The translations under genes and the position numbers were made by a program. This document shows, one piece after another, positions 8,278 through 18,080 of a DNA stretch of 64,000 nucleotides. Within the stretch, counting starts at the first letter, position 1. Each line of letters opens with the position of its first letter. Source of the DNA: Thermophagus sp052400625 (lineage in GTDB: Bacteria > Bacteroidota > Bacteroidia > Bacteroidales > Marinilabiliaceae); assembly GCA_052400625.1 (NCBI GenBank), contig JBQTGH010000001.1. One strand, 5' to 3'. Under the pieces are notes generated by a model. It made no database searches and was not told the origin of the DNA. It was given only the letters and a program-made list of their open reading frames with translations.

Positions 8278-11235
8278 TTAGTAGGAAATGTTTATACCAA
8301 GCATAAATACCTGAGGCCGAGGATACAGATTATTATCAATACCATCCGACACTTCAGGATCAATTCCGTCATAATCGGTTATGGTCCAGATATTCTGAGC
8401 ACTTAACGTAACATATGCCGAAATATCCTTCATTATATTTCCAAAATTGTATCCAACACTTACATTATCCAGCTTAAAAAAGGAGGCGTCCTGAACAAAA
8501 TAATCACTGGTAAACTGTCGTTTTACAAATTGAAACTCATTCAACACTCTTGGAAAATTTTTCCAGTAACCAATTTGTTGCATCTGATCGTAGGATGCTC
8601 CCGCAGCCACCTGATTATATACATAGTTTCCAATACTGGCCCGTCCGGATGCTGAGAAATCAAAGTTTTTGTAGTTAAACCTTAAGGACATACCCATTAA
8701 ATAGTCGGGATATGGATTTTTGAAGATGTATTTATCATCGTTATCTCCGTTTACTGTTCCTCCTTCTCCTGAAAGATCAACGTAAAGACCTTCAATGGGT
8801 TTCCCATTCGGATCATAAACTTGTTTATTCACGAAATATGAATAGGCTGTTTCACCAACCCGGGTAACCTGTTTCTGACCTGTCATTCCGTCGCCATACA
8901 AAATCCCGATATAATTCGGATCATCGCTCAACAACAATTTTGTAATGGTATTTTCATTGTAAGTCAGATTAAACCCTACATTCAGGGACATATCTTTAGT
9001 AGATAAAGGAATCAAATTCAAAACAAATTCAACCCCTTCATTTTTAAGGCTTCCAACATTTGTTAAGAGCTGATTGGAAAAGTTACTACCTGTAGGAACA
9101 GTAACCGTATTAAGCAAATCTTTGGTTTCCCGTTTGTAAACATCCACGGAACCTGAAATACGATTTTTGAAAAACCCAAAGTCCAGCCCAATATTTTGAG
9201 TGGTTGTCTCTTCCCATTTGATATCCGGGTCGTAGGCATCTGGCCTTAAAGTGGGCAAAAATTCTCCCCCTATTTTGTAGTAAGACCCCGGCGAAGATAA
9301 AACATAGGATGCCTGAGCAGGATAATCATTACCAATATCCTGTTGTCCGGTGATACCCCAGCTAATCCTCATTTTCAAATCCGACAAAGCATCAAAATCT
9401 TCGAGAAATGATTCCTGATTAATTTTCCATGCCAACGCTGCTGATGGGAAAAAGCCCCATTTGTTATCATCAATAAACCGGGATGAGCCATCATTTCTGA
9501 ATGTTGCCGTAAGCAGATACTTATCCATCAAAGAATAATTCAGACGGCCAAAAAATGATACAAGATAATTTTCAGTGATCGTCGAATTGCTGGTAGGCTT
9601 CACATACCCCTCTTCCCCTTCAGGAATAAGACCATGCGTTTCGCTGTCACTTTCACGATGAAAATGCTGCCAGGAATAACCTGCTGTGAGATCAAAGTTA
9701 TGAATGTCACCCAGATCTTTCTTATAATTCAGATAAAAGTCCAGCAAATCATTAGAATTATTAGCACTGTAATTGTTAACTTTTCCTGTAAAATCACCAT
9801 CCAATTGGCCATTGGTGGTCACTGGTCGATTGTTGTGACCTTCGCTATCGATACGATCGGTCGCAACATTTAAATTGGCACGTAGATCGGTTAGAAAGGG
9901 CATTGTATAGTCCACCCGCATATTGGCAATAATCCTTTTAACGGTCGACCGATTGTCTACTTCCAAAGCCTGTTCTACAGGGTTGGGAGTTCCCAGGTTG
10001 GCACCATAGTTATCCCACTGAAAATAACCGTCAGAAGCAGGATTACCATCTTTTACCGGTTGTGTGGGGTCCATATTAATAGCTGAACCGATGGCTCCCT
10101 CATCACCAAAATTATTATCCGTGATCATCCCCTTCACATTTACATTAAGCTTTAAATATCCATCCAGCAGGGTGGGCGATAAATTTAATGCCCCGGTAAA
10201 ACGCTCCATATCCGTGTTCTTAAGAATTCCTGCATCATCGGTATACCCCACCGACAAGCGGTATGGAAGCTTTTTATAGGATCCGGAAAAACTCAAATTA
10301 TGATCCTGACTAAAAGCATCCCGAAATATCTCTTCCTGCCAGTTAGTATTGTAACTACCCAACTTATCAAGGTTACTAACACCAAATAGCTCCTTTTTTT
10401 CTAAAGCAATTGCACGGAATTCATCTCCTGAGAATACATCCACATATTTAATGGGACTTGAGATGGACGTTTTTACATTATAGTCAATTTTTAAAGGAGA
10501 CCCTTCCTTCGATGATTTGGTCTCTATTATAATAACCCCATTCGAGGCCCTTGAACCATATATAGCAGTAGATGATGCATCCTTTAATACAGTAAAGGAT
10601 TCAATATCGTTAGGATTTACTACCGTAAGGATGTTATTATTCCCTGATACATCATTGTTATCCAAAGGCACCCCATCCACTATTATCAACGGATCATTGG
10701 ATGCATTCAAAGAAGAACCTCCACGAATACGTATGGTGGCACCACTGCCTGGTGCACCACCACCCGGGGTAACAATGGCACCTGCACTTTTCCCAACCAT
10801 TAATTCCTGAGCTGAAGTAATGGATCCTTTATTAAAGTCCTTTGAGGTAACAACGTTAACGGCTCCGGTAGCATCTCCCTTTTTCACTGTTCCGTAACCG
10901 ATTACTACCACTTCCTCCAGTCCCAACATATCAGGTTCAAGGGCAATATTTATGACTTGTTTATCTCCTACAGTCTCTTCAACAGATTTATAACCCACAA
11001 AGGAAAACACCAGAACATCCTCAGGGGATACATTGATAGAATAAGACCCATCAATCTGTGTGATGACTCCCTGAAACGTTCCTTTTTTAACTACAGTTAC
11101 TCCCGGCAACGGACCACCGGTATCTGCATCCGTCACAACTCCTGTTACCATGGTTTCCTGGGCGGCAACTCCGGTATATAAGCCCAGCCCCAAAAAGAGA
11201 AACAGGATTTTAAAGAAATTAAACTGTTTTTTCAT
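8278..11235 (-). CDS. susC: SusC-family TonB-dependent outer-membrane transporter
   Basis: This 985-residue SusC/RagA porin has a signal peptide ending AAQETMVTG. A carboxypeptidase-regulatory-like domain follows (GVVTDADTGGPLPGVTVVKKG). The SusC signature lies at the start of the plug (LEEVVVIGYGTVKKGD), and the plug continues with the RIRGGSSLNASNDPLIIVDGVP and STAIYGSRASNGVIIIETK blocks. The barrel ends in a terminal aromatic (FMLGINISY). With SusD it imports oligosaccharides using TonB energy. It is the first gene of the operon, preceded by about 900 bp of regulatory DNA with two LacI-type operator-like palindromes. No anti-sigma-type STN domain is visible, in keeping with control by a LacI regulator. 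Confidence 0.95.
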   Translation of the reverse strand: MKKQFNFFKILFLFLGLGLYTGVAAQETMVTGVVTDADTGGPLPGVTVVKKGTFQGVITQIDGSYSINVSPEDVLVFSFVGYKSVEETVGDKQVINIALEPDMLGLEEVVVIGYGTVKKGDATGAVNVVTSKDFNKGSITSAQELMVGKSAGAIVTPGGGAPGSGATIRIRGGSSLNASNDPLIIVDGVPLDNNDVSGNNNILTVVNPNDIESFTVLKDASSTAIYGSRASNGVIIIETKSSKEGSPLKIDYNVKTSISSPIKYVDVFSGDEFRAIALEKKELFGVSNLDKLGSYNTNWQEEIFRDAFSQDHNLSFSGSYKKLPYRLSVGYTDDAGILKNTDMERFTGALNLSPTLLDGYLKLNVNVKGMITDNNFGDEGAIGSAINMDPTQPVKDGNPASDGYFQWDNYGANLGTPNPVEQALEVDNRSTVKRIIANMRVDYTMPFLTDLRANLNVATDRIDSEGHNNRPVTTNGQLDGDFTGKVNNYSANNSNDLLDFYLNYKKDLGDIHNFDLTAGYSWQHFHRESDSETHGLIPEGEEGYVKPTSNSTITENYLVSFFGRLNYSLMDKYLLTATFRNDGSSRFIDDNKWGFFPSAALAWKINQESFLEDFDALSDLKMRISWGITGQQDIGNDYPAQASYVLSSPGSYYKIGGEFLPTLRPDAYDPDIKWEETTTQNIGLDFGFFKNRISGSVDVYKRETKDLLNTVTVPTGSNFSNQLLTNVGSLKNEGVEFVLNLIPLSTKDMSLNVGFNLTYNENTITKLLLSDDPNYIGILYGDGMTGQKQVTRVGETAYSYFVNKQVYDPNGKPIEGLYVDLSGEGGTVNGDNDDKYIFKNPYPDYLMGMSLRFNYKNFDFSASGRASIGNYVYNQVAAGASYDQMQQIGYWKNFPRVLNEFQFVKRQFTSDYFVQDASFFKLDNVSVGYNFGNIMKDISAYVTLSAQNIWTITDYDGIDPEVSDGIDNNLYPRPQVFMLGINISY

Positions 11236-11402
11236 AAAACTTTAATTTAAAAATAAACTTGATTAATGACCTTTAGATAAATCCCTTACAATTTATAAGG
11301 ACTTCCTGTTCGGTAATTTTTCTGCTTTCAATAAATTCTCCGGGTTGTTACTTAAAAATGTCGTTACATTTTTTCCCGGGTAAAATCATCTTTCTTCATT
11401 CA

Positions 11403-11410
11403 CAAAATTA
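11403..11410 (-). promoter_or_regulatory. Putative -7 element of the susC promoter
   Basis: On the minus strand this reads TAATTTTG, matching the Bacteroidota -7 consensus TAnnTTTG, about 170 bp upstream of the susC ATG. A -33 TTTG partner is not clear, so confidence is low. Confidence 0.35.
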
Positions 11411-11475
11411 GACCAAATGCATCCATTAATAAACATTTATTAACATTAACTTTCCTTTTTTTTTGTGAAAAGTTC

Positions 11476-11513
11476 TGCAAACGAAACCGCAAACGTTTGC
11501 GGTTTCGTTTGCA
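11476..11513. promoter_or_regulatory. 38-bp perfect palindrome, probable LacI-family operator
   Basis: The stretch is its own reverse complement across all 38 bases. The centre AAACGTTT is at 11491-11498, and the arms end in TGCAAACG and CGTTTGCA. GCAAACGTTTGC at the core resembles classical LacI/GalR-family operators. It lies about 240 bp upstream of susC and 650 bp upstream of the divergent LacI-type gene, which is the obvious candidate ligand. Confidence 0.75.
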
Positions 11514-11550
11514 AAAAAACACCTGCTTTAAAACATTTTCCCAAATTTTC

Positions 11551-11566
11551 TGCAAACGTTTTCGAA
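11551..11566. promoter_or_regulatory. Second operator-like site TGCAAACGTTTTCGAA
   Basis: TGCAAACGTTTTCGAA shares the GCAAACGTTT core with the 38-bp palindrome 38 bp away. It recurs inverted and exact at 13260-13275 in front of the sugar transporter. Identical sites at both arms of the locus support a common regulator. Confidence 0.7.
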
Positions 11567-11615
11567 GGTTAATTTCATCACTGTAAAATTAATTTATGTC
11601 ATGGGGCGGCAACTG

Positions 11616-11667
11616 GCATGACAGAGCTTGATACATCCTTTTTTGTGACAATCTCTCATTGTCATGC
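11616..11667 (-). repeat. Dispersed GCATGAC...GTCATGC repeat (52-bp core)
   Basis: The copy is bounded by GCATGAC and GTCATGC. Its internal hairpin has arms TGACAAT and ATTGTCA around CTCTC. The layout is the same as at 22865, 37563 and 38958. On the minus strand the element points toward susC. Confidence 0.75.
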
Positions 11668-11729
11668 AGCAATAAGGAGATTTAATTAAAGCCCCTTCTG
11701 CCTCTGCGCTGCACAATTATTTCTTGTTG

Positions 11730-11748
11730 TGACCAACTTAGTTGGTCA
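11730..11748. repeat. Palindrome TGACCAACT-T-AGTTGGTCA, partial repeat copy
   Basis: Nine-base perfect arms surround a single central T. The surrounding TTCTTGTTGTGACCAACTT matches the hairpin half of the dispersed GCATGAC repeat, so this looks like a degraded second copy next to the one at 11616. The rest of 11750-12160 is AT-rich and holds only a short CCCCG/CGGGG hairpin near 12096. Confidence 0.5.
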
Positions 11749-12161
11749 TACTCATCTCATGCGCTTTTACCCCCGGGGAACCCATCTTGCCCATAAATCC
11801 GAATTAAGCCCATCAATGCATTTTGTTAAAAGAATCAAACATCTGAAAATTCCGAGCTCCGCCGCAAGTTGAAATCCGAAAATTGCCGCTTCTGAAGACA
11901 TTTCATGCCTCAAAAATCACCTTTCATAAATTTTTTTCAAGAAATCATTCCTCTTTTTTATATCTTTAAAATGTTATTGCCAAAAAATCAAAATTTAAAC
12001 TCAGACCAAAAATTTAAATCTTAAGAAACAGGCGAGACCATATTTAGCGAAACAAACAAAGAGAAAAATTTGGCTATGCGAGTTCTCCCTGCCGACCCCG
12101 TTACTTCGGGGATGATTTGGGAAAGCTTAGGGAACCAACAAATTTGTTAAACTGCACACCA

Positions 12162-13178
12162 ATGAAGTCGAACCACATCACACTCAAAGATATAGCCCGC
12201 ATATTGGAATTATCACCTTCAACGGTATCCAGAGCCCTAAAAGATCACCCGGACATCAACGAAGAAACGAAAAGGTTGGTAAAGACCTTTGCAAAAAAAG
12301 TAAACTATCGACCCAACGCTCTGGCTCTTAGCCTAAGAAGACAAAAAACCAATACCATAGGTCTCATCATTCCCGAAATTGTGCACCATTTTTTTTCTTC
12401 CGTCATTAGTGGCATCGAAGATCTGGCCTATGGCGAAGGCTACAATGTCATGATTTGCCAGTCGAACGAAAACTATCAACGTGAAGTCATCGACACCCAA
12501 GCGCTGGTGGACCACCGTGTGGACGGCATTCTTGTCTCGGTCAGCAAAACCACCAAAGATTTTACTCATCTCAAAAAAGCTCATGAAAATGGAATCCCCA
12601 TGGTATTTTTTGACCGGGTGTGTGAAGAGATAAACACCGATCGCGTCATCACCGACGACTTCAAAGGCGCACACATTGCCACCTCTCATCTCATTGAACG
12701 GGGATGTAAAAAAATATTACACCTCTCTGCCCCGCAGCATCTTATTATTGGTAGCCAGCGCACCGAAGGTTACAAACAAGCGTTGAAAGACAACAACATA
12801 CCCGTCAACGATGAGTTCATTGTTAAATGTGATACCCGAGAGTATGTGTTCAGCCTTCAGGAGCACCTCATCAAGCTGATAAGTGACCAAAAAATCGACG
12901 GCATTTTTGCCGTTAACGACAGCACCGCCATCGCTGCCATGCAGATCCTTCAAACCGCCGGTTGGGACATTCCAAGCCAGATTAAAGTGGTTGGTTTTGG
13001 CGATGGACCCAATGCAGAAATTGCCTATCCCCCCCTTACCACCGTGGAGCAAAAAGGGTATGAAACCGGTCGGGAAGCCATGCGATTACTTTTGCAACGT
13101 TTGGAAAACAAAGACCTGAACATCGATTATTCCACCAAAGTTTTTACCCCCACCTTAAAATTGCGACAATCAACCTGA
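12162..13178 (+). CDS. LacI/GalR-family transcriptional regulator of the maltodextrin locus
   Basis: This 338-residue regulator has an N-terminal helix-turn-helix (ITLKDIARILELSPSTVSRALKDHPDIN), the LacI hinge (VNYRPNALALSLR) and a periplasmic-binding-protein-like effector domain with TIGLIIPEI, GILVSVSKT and DGIFAVNDSTAIAAMQ. ATG 12162 is chosen because the HTH starts directly after it; an upstream in-frame ATG (12117) would add 15 unrelated residues. It is transcribed divergently from susC and ahead of the transporter operon. Three operator-like sites with GCAAACGTTT cores lie on both sides of it, so it probably represses or activates both arms in response to maltose or a related sugar. A LacI protein stands here where Bacteroides uses SusR. 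Confidence 0.92.
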   Translation: MKSNHITLKDIARILELSPSTVSRALKDHPDINEETKRLVKTFAKKVNYRPNALALSLRRQKTNTIGLIIPEIVHHFFSSVISGIEDLAYGEGYNVMICQSNENYQREVIDTQALVDHRVDGILVSVSKTTKDFTHLKKAHENGIPMVFFDRVCEEINTDRVITDDFKGAHIATSHLIERGCKKILHLSAPQHLIIGSQRTEGYKQALKDNNIPVNDEFIVKCDTREYVFSLQEHLIKLISDQKIDGIFAVNDSTAIAAMQILQTAGWDIPSQIKVVGFGDGPNAEIAYPPLTTVEQKGYETGREAMRLLLQRLENKDLNIDYSTKVFTPTLKLRQST

Positions 13179-13259
13179 CCATCCTATCGTTAAACGGTAA
13201 ATTTTCAAATAGGGCGTTTGCCATACCAACCTGTTTCCAACACCAAGAAATCCGAACGT

Positions 13260-13275
13260 TTCGAAAACGTTTGCA
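13260..13275. promoter_or_regulatory. Operator-like site upstream of the transporter operon
   Basis: TTCGAAAACGTTTGCA is the exact reverse complement of the site at 11551-11566. It lies 82 bp after the LacI-type stop codon and about 430 bp before the transporter ATG. Confidence 0.7.
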
Positions 13276-13409
13276 AAATCTTGTTGTGTTTTTCTCTTTT
13301 TTTTCGCAAATGCCCGAAAGTCAGCAAATCAACGGACTTACACCCCACCTTTAGCACCACCTCCCACTTTTTTCGAATCGGTTTTTTATCAAATATTTAC
13401 ATTAATCCT

Positions 13410-13417
13410 TACATTTG
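13410..13417 (+). promoter_or_regulatory. Putative -7 element (TACATTTG) for the transporter operon
   Basis: This matches TAnnTTTG and lies 135 bp downstream of the operator-like site. It would give a leader of about 280 bases. The gap 13179-13703 otherwise shows no gene. A -33 partner is not convincing. Confidence 0.35.
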
Positions 13418-13703
13418 CATTGTTCGGTATTTTTCTTCTTTCTTCAATTCCGGATAATATTATATATGGTATAATCCCTACCGTTCAGGTCCACGGATAA
13501 AATACTCATTGGAGGTCCATTAGATCTCGTCATCTTTCTTCACCAATAAAACATTTTAAGGGTTTCGGGCTCTTTTTTCATGATGCATTCCGCATGGAAC
13601 AAGTGTGACAACAACAGCTTTTCAGGCAGATTGCATCCAGCTCAACAAAAAAAGAGGAGCCCTGTACCATGGAAAATTCTGATTTAAAGGAAATCGTGCA
13701 ACT

Positions 13704-15041
13704 ATGAACAAATTACCTCGGCTAACCAGGACCCAAATCTGGAATATGAGTCTTGGTTTTTTAGGAATACAATTCGGCTTTGCGCTTCAAAATGCCAATG
13801 CCAGTCGTATCCTACAAACTTTCGGTGCCAACATCGAACACCTAGGGTGGTTTTGGCTGGCGGCCCCCATCACGGGGATGTTGGTACAACCCATCGTTGG
13901 CCATTACAGTGACCGCACCTGGAACCGTCTGGGACGCAGACGTCCCTATTTTTTGGTTGGGTCGCTTTTTGCCGCATTGGCACTGGTCTTTATGCCCAAT
14001 TCGGAGATGCTGGCGGCCATTATTCCGCCCATGTTTGTGGGAGCCGGCATGTTAATGATTATGGATGCCTCTTTTAACGTATCCATGGAGCCCTTTCGTG
14101 CTCTGGTGGCGGATAAGCTGCCACTGGATCAACGCACCGCCGGCTTTGCCGTTCAATCCACCCTTATCGGTATAGGAGCGGTTGTCGGATCCTGGATCAC
14201 CTATATCCTGGCGGAATGGATGGATGTTTCCAAGGTGGCTCCGGAGGGCAGCGTCCCCGACAATGTGGTCTTCTCATTCTATTTGGGAGCGGCGGTCTTA
14301 GTTATTACGATTCTTTGGACCATTATCACCACCAAAGAATACTCACCCAAAGAGATGGAACAGTTTCATGGGGCTGAAAAAAGTTCACCAAACGAAAAAA
14401 AAGTAAGTGGCATCGTTCAGATATTCAAAGATTTTATCGCCATGCCCCGCACCATGAAACAGCTGGGACTGGTTCAATTTTTTTCCTGGCTGGCGCTTTT
14501 TGGCATGTGGGTTTATACCACTCCTGCCATTGCTCAGCATGTTTACAATTTGCCGCTTACCGACACCAGCTCCGCCGCCTACAATGATGCCGGCAACTGG
14601 GTCGGTGTTCTCTTCGGAATATACAATGGAGTGGCTGCCTTGTATGCCATGCTGCTTCCTTTCATTGCCAAAAAAACCAGCAGAAAGACAGCACACGCTG
14701 TTTCATTGCTTTTTGGCGCAGCAGGATTATTATCCATCTATTTCATCAAGGATCCCAATATGCTCATATATCCCATGATTGGTGTGGGGATTGCCTGGGC
14801 AAGCATTCTGTCCATGCCTTATGCCATCCTCTCGGGCGCATTACCGCCCAGAAAAATGGGAATATATATGGGCCTCTTTAATTTTTTCATCACCATACCA
14901 CAAATTGTAAACGGCGTTTTTAGCGGCCCGATCATCAAAGCTTGGTTTCATTCTCAGGCCATTTATGCACTGATTATTGCCGGTGCCAGCCTGATCATTG
15001 CTGCTATAACAGTCTATTTTGTTGAAGACAAAGAAAATTAA
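13704..15041 (+). CDS. MFS (GPH/SLC45-like) maltose/sucrose:cation symporter
   Basis: This 445-residue inner-membrane transporter has about 12 predicted hydrophobic helices. The N-terminal NMSLGFLGIQFGFALQNANA segment and the loop-2 motif GHYSDRTWNRLGRRRPYF are typical of the sucrose/maltose symporter branch (SLC45-like, glycoside-pentoside-hexuronide type). The end sequence AAITVYFVEDKEN is cytoplasmic. The gene leads an operon: pgmB starts 3 bp after its stop codon, and maltose phosphorylase follows. That placement makes maltose or short maltodextrins the likely substrate. Substrate choice is inferred from context. Confidence 0.9.
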   Translation: MNKLPRLTRTQIWNMSLGFLGIQFGFALQNANASRILQTFGANIEHLGWFWLAAPITGMLVQPIVGHYSDRTWNRLGRRRPYFLVGSLFAALALVFMPNSEMLAAIIPPMFVGAGMLMIMDASFNVSMEPFRALVADKLPLDQRTAGFAVQSTLIGIGAVVGSWITYILAEWMDVSKVAPEGSVPDNVVFSFYLGAAVLVITILWTIITTKEYSPKEMEQFHGAEKSSPNEKKVSGIVQIFKDFIAMPRTMKQLGLVQFFSWLALFGMWVYTTPAIAQHVYNLPLTDTSSAAYNDAGNWVGVLFGIYNGVAALYAMLLPFIAKKTSRKTAHAVSLLFGAAGLLSIYFIKDPNMLIYPMIGVGIAWASILSMPYAILSGALPPRKMGIYMGLFNFFITIPQIVNGVFSGPIIKAWFHSQAIYALIIAGASLIIAAITVYFVEDKEN

Positions 15042-15044
15042 CCC

Positions 15045-15689
15045 ATGATAAAAGCGTGTATTTTTGATTTAGACGGTGTTATTGTTGATACGGCACGTTA
15101 CCACTTCATTGCCTGGAAAAAACTTGCCGAAGAACTGGGAATTGATTTCACCGAAAAAGACAACGAACGACTGAAGGGCGTCAGCCGAATGCGGTCACTC
15201 GACATCCTGCTGGAGCTGGGAAGTTTGGAGCTTCCACAACAGAAAAAAGAGGAACTGGCTCAAAAGAAAAATGAAAACTATCGTTCCTACATTCTGAAAA
15301 TGACGCCTGATGAGATATTGCCCGGCGCACTGGATTTCATCCGTGAACTGAAAAACAACGATCTATTGATCGCCCTTGGGTCGGCCAGCAAAAATGCCAT
15401 GACCATCCTCGACCGACTGGAACTTACCCCCTGGTTCGATGCCATCATTGACGGCACCAAAGTATCGGCGGCCAAACCTGACCCCGAAGTCTTTTTAAAA
15501 GGCGCAGAGGCACTAAAGGTAGACCCGAAGAATTGCGTGGTGTTCGAAGATGCCGAAGCCGGCGTGGAAGCTGCCCTTAGGGGCGGAATGAAATGCGTCG
15601 GCATCGGATCGGCCCAAACATTGGGAAAGGCTCATCTGGTAGTCGAAGGACTCAATGAGATGAACCTCAACAAACTGAATCAACTGTAG
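15045..15689 (+). CDS. pgmB: Beta-phosphoglucomutase (HAD family)
   Basis: This 214-residue HAD phosphatase-fold enzyme converts beta-glucose-1-phosphate, the product of maltose phosphorylase, to glucose-6-phosphate. Motif I is FDLDGVIVDTA with the nucleophile Asp8 and the acid/base Asp10. The cap-domain segment LKGVSRMRSLDILLELG is diagnostic of beta-PGM. Motif II is GSASKN, Lys is in SAAKPDPEVF and motif IV is FEDAEAGVEAA. It is 3 bp downstream of the transporter and about 60 bp upstream of the GH65 gene, which is the classical maltose-phosphorolysis arrangement. Confidence 0.95.
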   Translation: MIKACIFDLDGVIVDTARYHFIAWKKLAEELGIDFTEKDNERLKGVSRMRSLDILLELGSLELPQQKKEELAQKKNENYRSYILKMTPDEILPGALDFIRELKNNDLLIALGSASKNAMTILDRLELTPWFDAIIDGTKVSAAKPDPEVFLKGAEALKVDPKNCVVFEDAEAGVEAALRGGMKCVGIGSAQTLGKAHLVVEGLNEMNLNKLNQL

Positions 15690-15746
15690 GATTTATTGCA
15701 ACAGAAGAGTTTAAATGTGACACGGTCACCATTTAATTTTATTGAG

Positions 15747-18080
15747 ATGATGAGACAATATTTGAAGAACGACGAGTGGAAAATCATTGAAGAAGGATTA
15801 AATCCTGATCATCATAAAGCATCGGAAAGTATTTTCAGCCTGGGAAACGGGCTGATGGGACAACGGGCCAACTTCGAAGAGACCTGGAGCGGTCCTTCCC
15901 TCAGAGGCAGTTACATCGCCGGCGTCTATTACCCCGACAAAACCCGTGTGGGATGGTGGAAAAACGGCTACCCCGAATACTTCGCCAAAGTAATTAATTC
16001 GCCCAATTGGATTGGCATCGTGGTAAATATCAACGGTGAGACGCTCGATCTTTTTAAAGCGCAGAAAGTGGAAAATTTCGTGCGCATCCTCGACATGAAA
16101 AAAGGGGTTTTGCAGCGTGAGTTCACCGCAACGCTCAACAATGGAATAAAGGTGAAGGTTGCCACGGAGCGCTTCCTCAGCATGGAACGACCCGAAGTGG
16201 GCGCCATCCGTTATTCCATTACGCCCGAAAACAAAGATTGTAAAATCATTGTAACCCCCTACATCGACGGTGACGTTAAAAACGAAGACGCCAACTACGA
16301 CGAAAAATTCTGGAACATCCTATCTACCAATGCTTCTGACCATGAAGCATCGCTCTTGTCGCAAACCAAAAAACTCGATTTTAAGGTCGGATTTGCTGCC
16401 AAAAGTAAAATTTCCGGTGGAGAAATAACAGATATTCAACCCATCCAAAACGTCTCTTTCGCCGGCAGCCAGTTTTCAATTGATGCCAAACAAGGAAAGA
16501 ATATTATCATTCATAAATATGTAGGCGTTTGCAGTTCTTTAAATCACCCGGAAGAACTTCTTTTGGCCAATGCGCAACGACAAGCCGCCGAGGCGGCCGA
16601 CATCGGCTTCGACCATTTGCTGGACGAACATGCTGCCCACTGGGAAAACATCTGGAAACATAGTGACATCAAAATCTCAGGCGATGTGGCGGCTCAACAA
16701 GGTATCAGGTTTAACATTTTCCACCTCAACCAGACCTATACCGGCAAAGACGAACGTCTAAACATCGGCCCCAAAGGTTTTACCGGTGAAAAATATGGTG
16801 GCAGCACCTACTGGGATACCGAAGCCTATTGCATCCCCTTCTTCCTGATGACCGCCCCGCAGAAAGTGGTAAAAAATCTGCTGATCTACCGTTACAAACA
16901 CCTGGATAAGGCCATCGAAAACGCACAGAAACTGGGATTCACCAACGGGGCAGCCCTTTACCCCATGGTTACCATGAACGGCGAAGAATGTCACAACGAA
17001 TGGGAAATAACCTTCGAAGAGATCCATCGTAATGGGGCCATCGCCTTTGCCATTCACAATTACATCCGTCACACGGGTGACGAGGCCTATCTGGAAGATT
17101 ACGGTCTGGAAGTGCTCATTGCCATTGCGCGCTTCTGGAGCCAAAGGGCAACCTACTCTCAGGAGAAGAAAAAGTTTGTCATCCTTGGGGTAACAGGTCC
17201 CAACGAGTACGAAAACAACGTCAACAACAACTGGTATACCAACAAAGTGGCGCAATGGTGTCTCAACTATGCCCGGGAAGCCATCCTTATGGTTGAGAAA
17301 AACAACCCCAAAAGGTTGGAAAAAATCATCCAAAAGATCCATCTCGATCGCAATACGGAAACCAATCTGTGGAAATCCATTGCCGAAAACATTTATTTCC
17401 CCCACAACCACGACGAAGATGTTTTCCTGCAACAGGATGGCTATATGGACAAAGAACAAATTACCACAGACGAGCTCAGTCCTTCCATCCGCCCCATCAA
17501 CCAACACTGGTCGTGGGACCGCATCCTGCGCTCCTGCTTTATCAAACAGGCGGATACCTTACAGGGGATCTACCTCTTTGAAGAGGAATACGACACCCAG
17601 ACCATCCGGCGCAATTTTGCCTTCTACGAACCCAGAACGGTACACGAGTCATCGCTGTCGCCCTGTGTCCACAATATTCTGGCGGCACGCATTGGAAATC
17701 TCGACAAAGCCTATGAGATGTACCTCAGAACCAGTCGTCTCGATTTGGACGACTATAATAACGAAGTTCACGAAGGGTTACACATCACCAGTATGGCCGG
17801 AACATGGATGTCCATCGTGGAAGGGTTCGGCGGCAAACGCGTTTACGACGACCGCAAATTACGTCTGACACCCATCATCCCCAAACAATGGAAAGAGTAT
17901 TCATTCCGTATTCGCTTCCGGGGAAATGACCTGGAAATAAAAGTTGACCAAAAACAGGTGGAAATAACCTGTCACGGCACCGGAAAAACTTCGCTCCTGC
18001 TGTATGGCGAAGAAGTCACTATTCCGGCCGGAAAATCTATTGTCAAACCTTTAAATGCTAACTTCTATGCAAAAAATTAA
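15747..18080 (+). CDS. Maltose phosphorylase (GH65)
   Basis: This 777-residue cytoplasmic enzyme is expected to cleave maltose with phosphate to glucose and beta-glucose-1-phosphate. The start is ATG 15747 (MMRQYLKNDEWKIIEEG); an upstream TTG at 15696 is less likely. N-terminal beta-sandwich signatures (SLGNGLMGQRANFEE) are followed by the (alpha/alpha)6 barrel. The catalytic acid is in GVTGPNEYENNVNNNWYTN, with Glu at residue 487. That NNNWYTN context is the one seen in maltose phosphorylases rather than in trehalose or kojibiose enzymes. The FYEPRTVHESSLSPCVH phosphate-binding region is present, and a small C-terminal beta domain closes the protein. It overlaps the next gene by 14 bp. Confidence 0.93.
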   Translation: MMRQYLKNDEWKIIEEGLNPDHHKASESIFSLGNGLMGQRANFEETWSGPSLRGSYIAGVYYPDKTRVGWWKNGYPEYFAKVINSPNWIGIVVNINGETLDLFKAQKVENFVRILDMKKGVLQREFTATLNNGIKVKVATERFLSMERPEVGAIRYSITPENKDCKIIVTPYIDGDVKNEDANYDEKFWNILSTNASDHEASLLSQTKKLDFKVGFAAKSKISGGEITDIQPIQNVSFAGSQFSIDAKQGKNIIIHKYVGVCSSLNHPEELLLANAQRQAAEAADIGFDHLLDEHAAHWENIWKHSDIKISGDVAAQQGIRFNIFHLNQTYTGKDERLNIGPKGFTGEKYGGSTYWDTEAYCIPFFLMTAPQKVVKNLLIYRYKHLDKAIENAQKLGFTNGAALYPMVTMNGEECHNEWEITFEEIHRNGAIAFAIHNYIRHTGDEAYLEDYGLEVLIAIARFWSQRATYSQEKKKFVILGVTGPNEYENNVNNNWYTNKVAQWCLNYAREAILMVEKNNPKRLEKIIQKIHLDRNTETNLWKSIAENIYFPHNHDEDVFLQQDGYMDKEQITTDELSPSIRPINQHWSWDRILRSCFIKQADTLQGIYLFEEEYDTQTIRRNFAFYEPRTVHESSLSPCVHNILAARIGNLDKAYEMYLRTSRLDLDDYNNEVHEGLHITSMAGTWMSIVEGFGGKRVYDDRKLRLTPIIPKQWKEYSFRIRFRGNDLEIKVDQKQVEITCHGTGKTSLLLYGEEVTIPAGKSIVKPLNANFYAKN

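Noticed and set aside
16758..17507. A 249-codon minus-strand open frame
   Set aside because: It lies wholly inside the well-supported GH65 gene and shows no family features.
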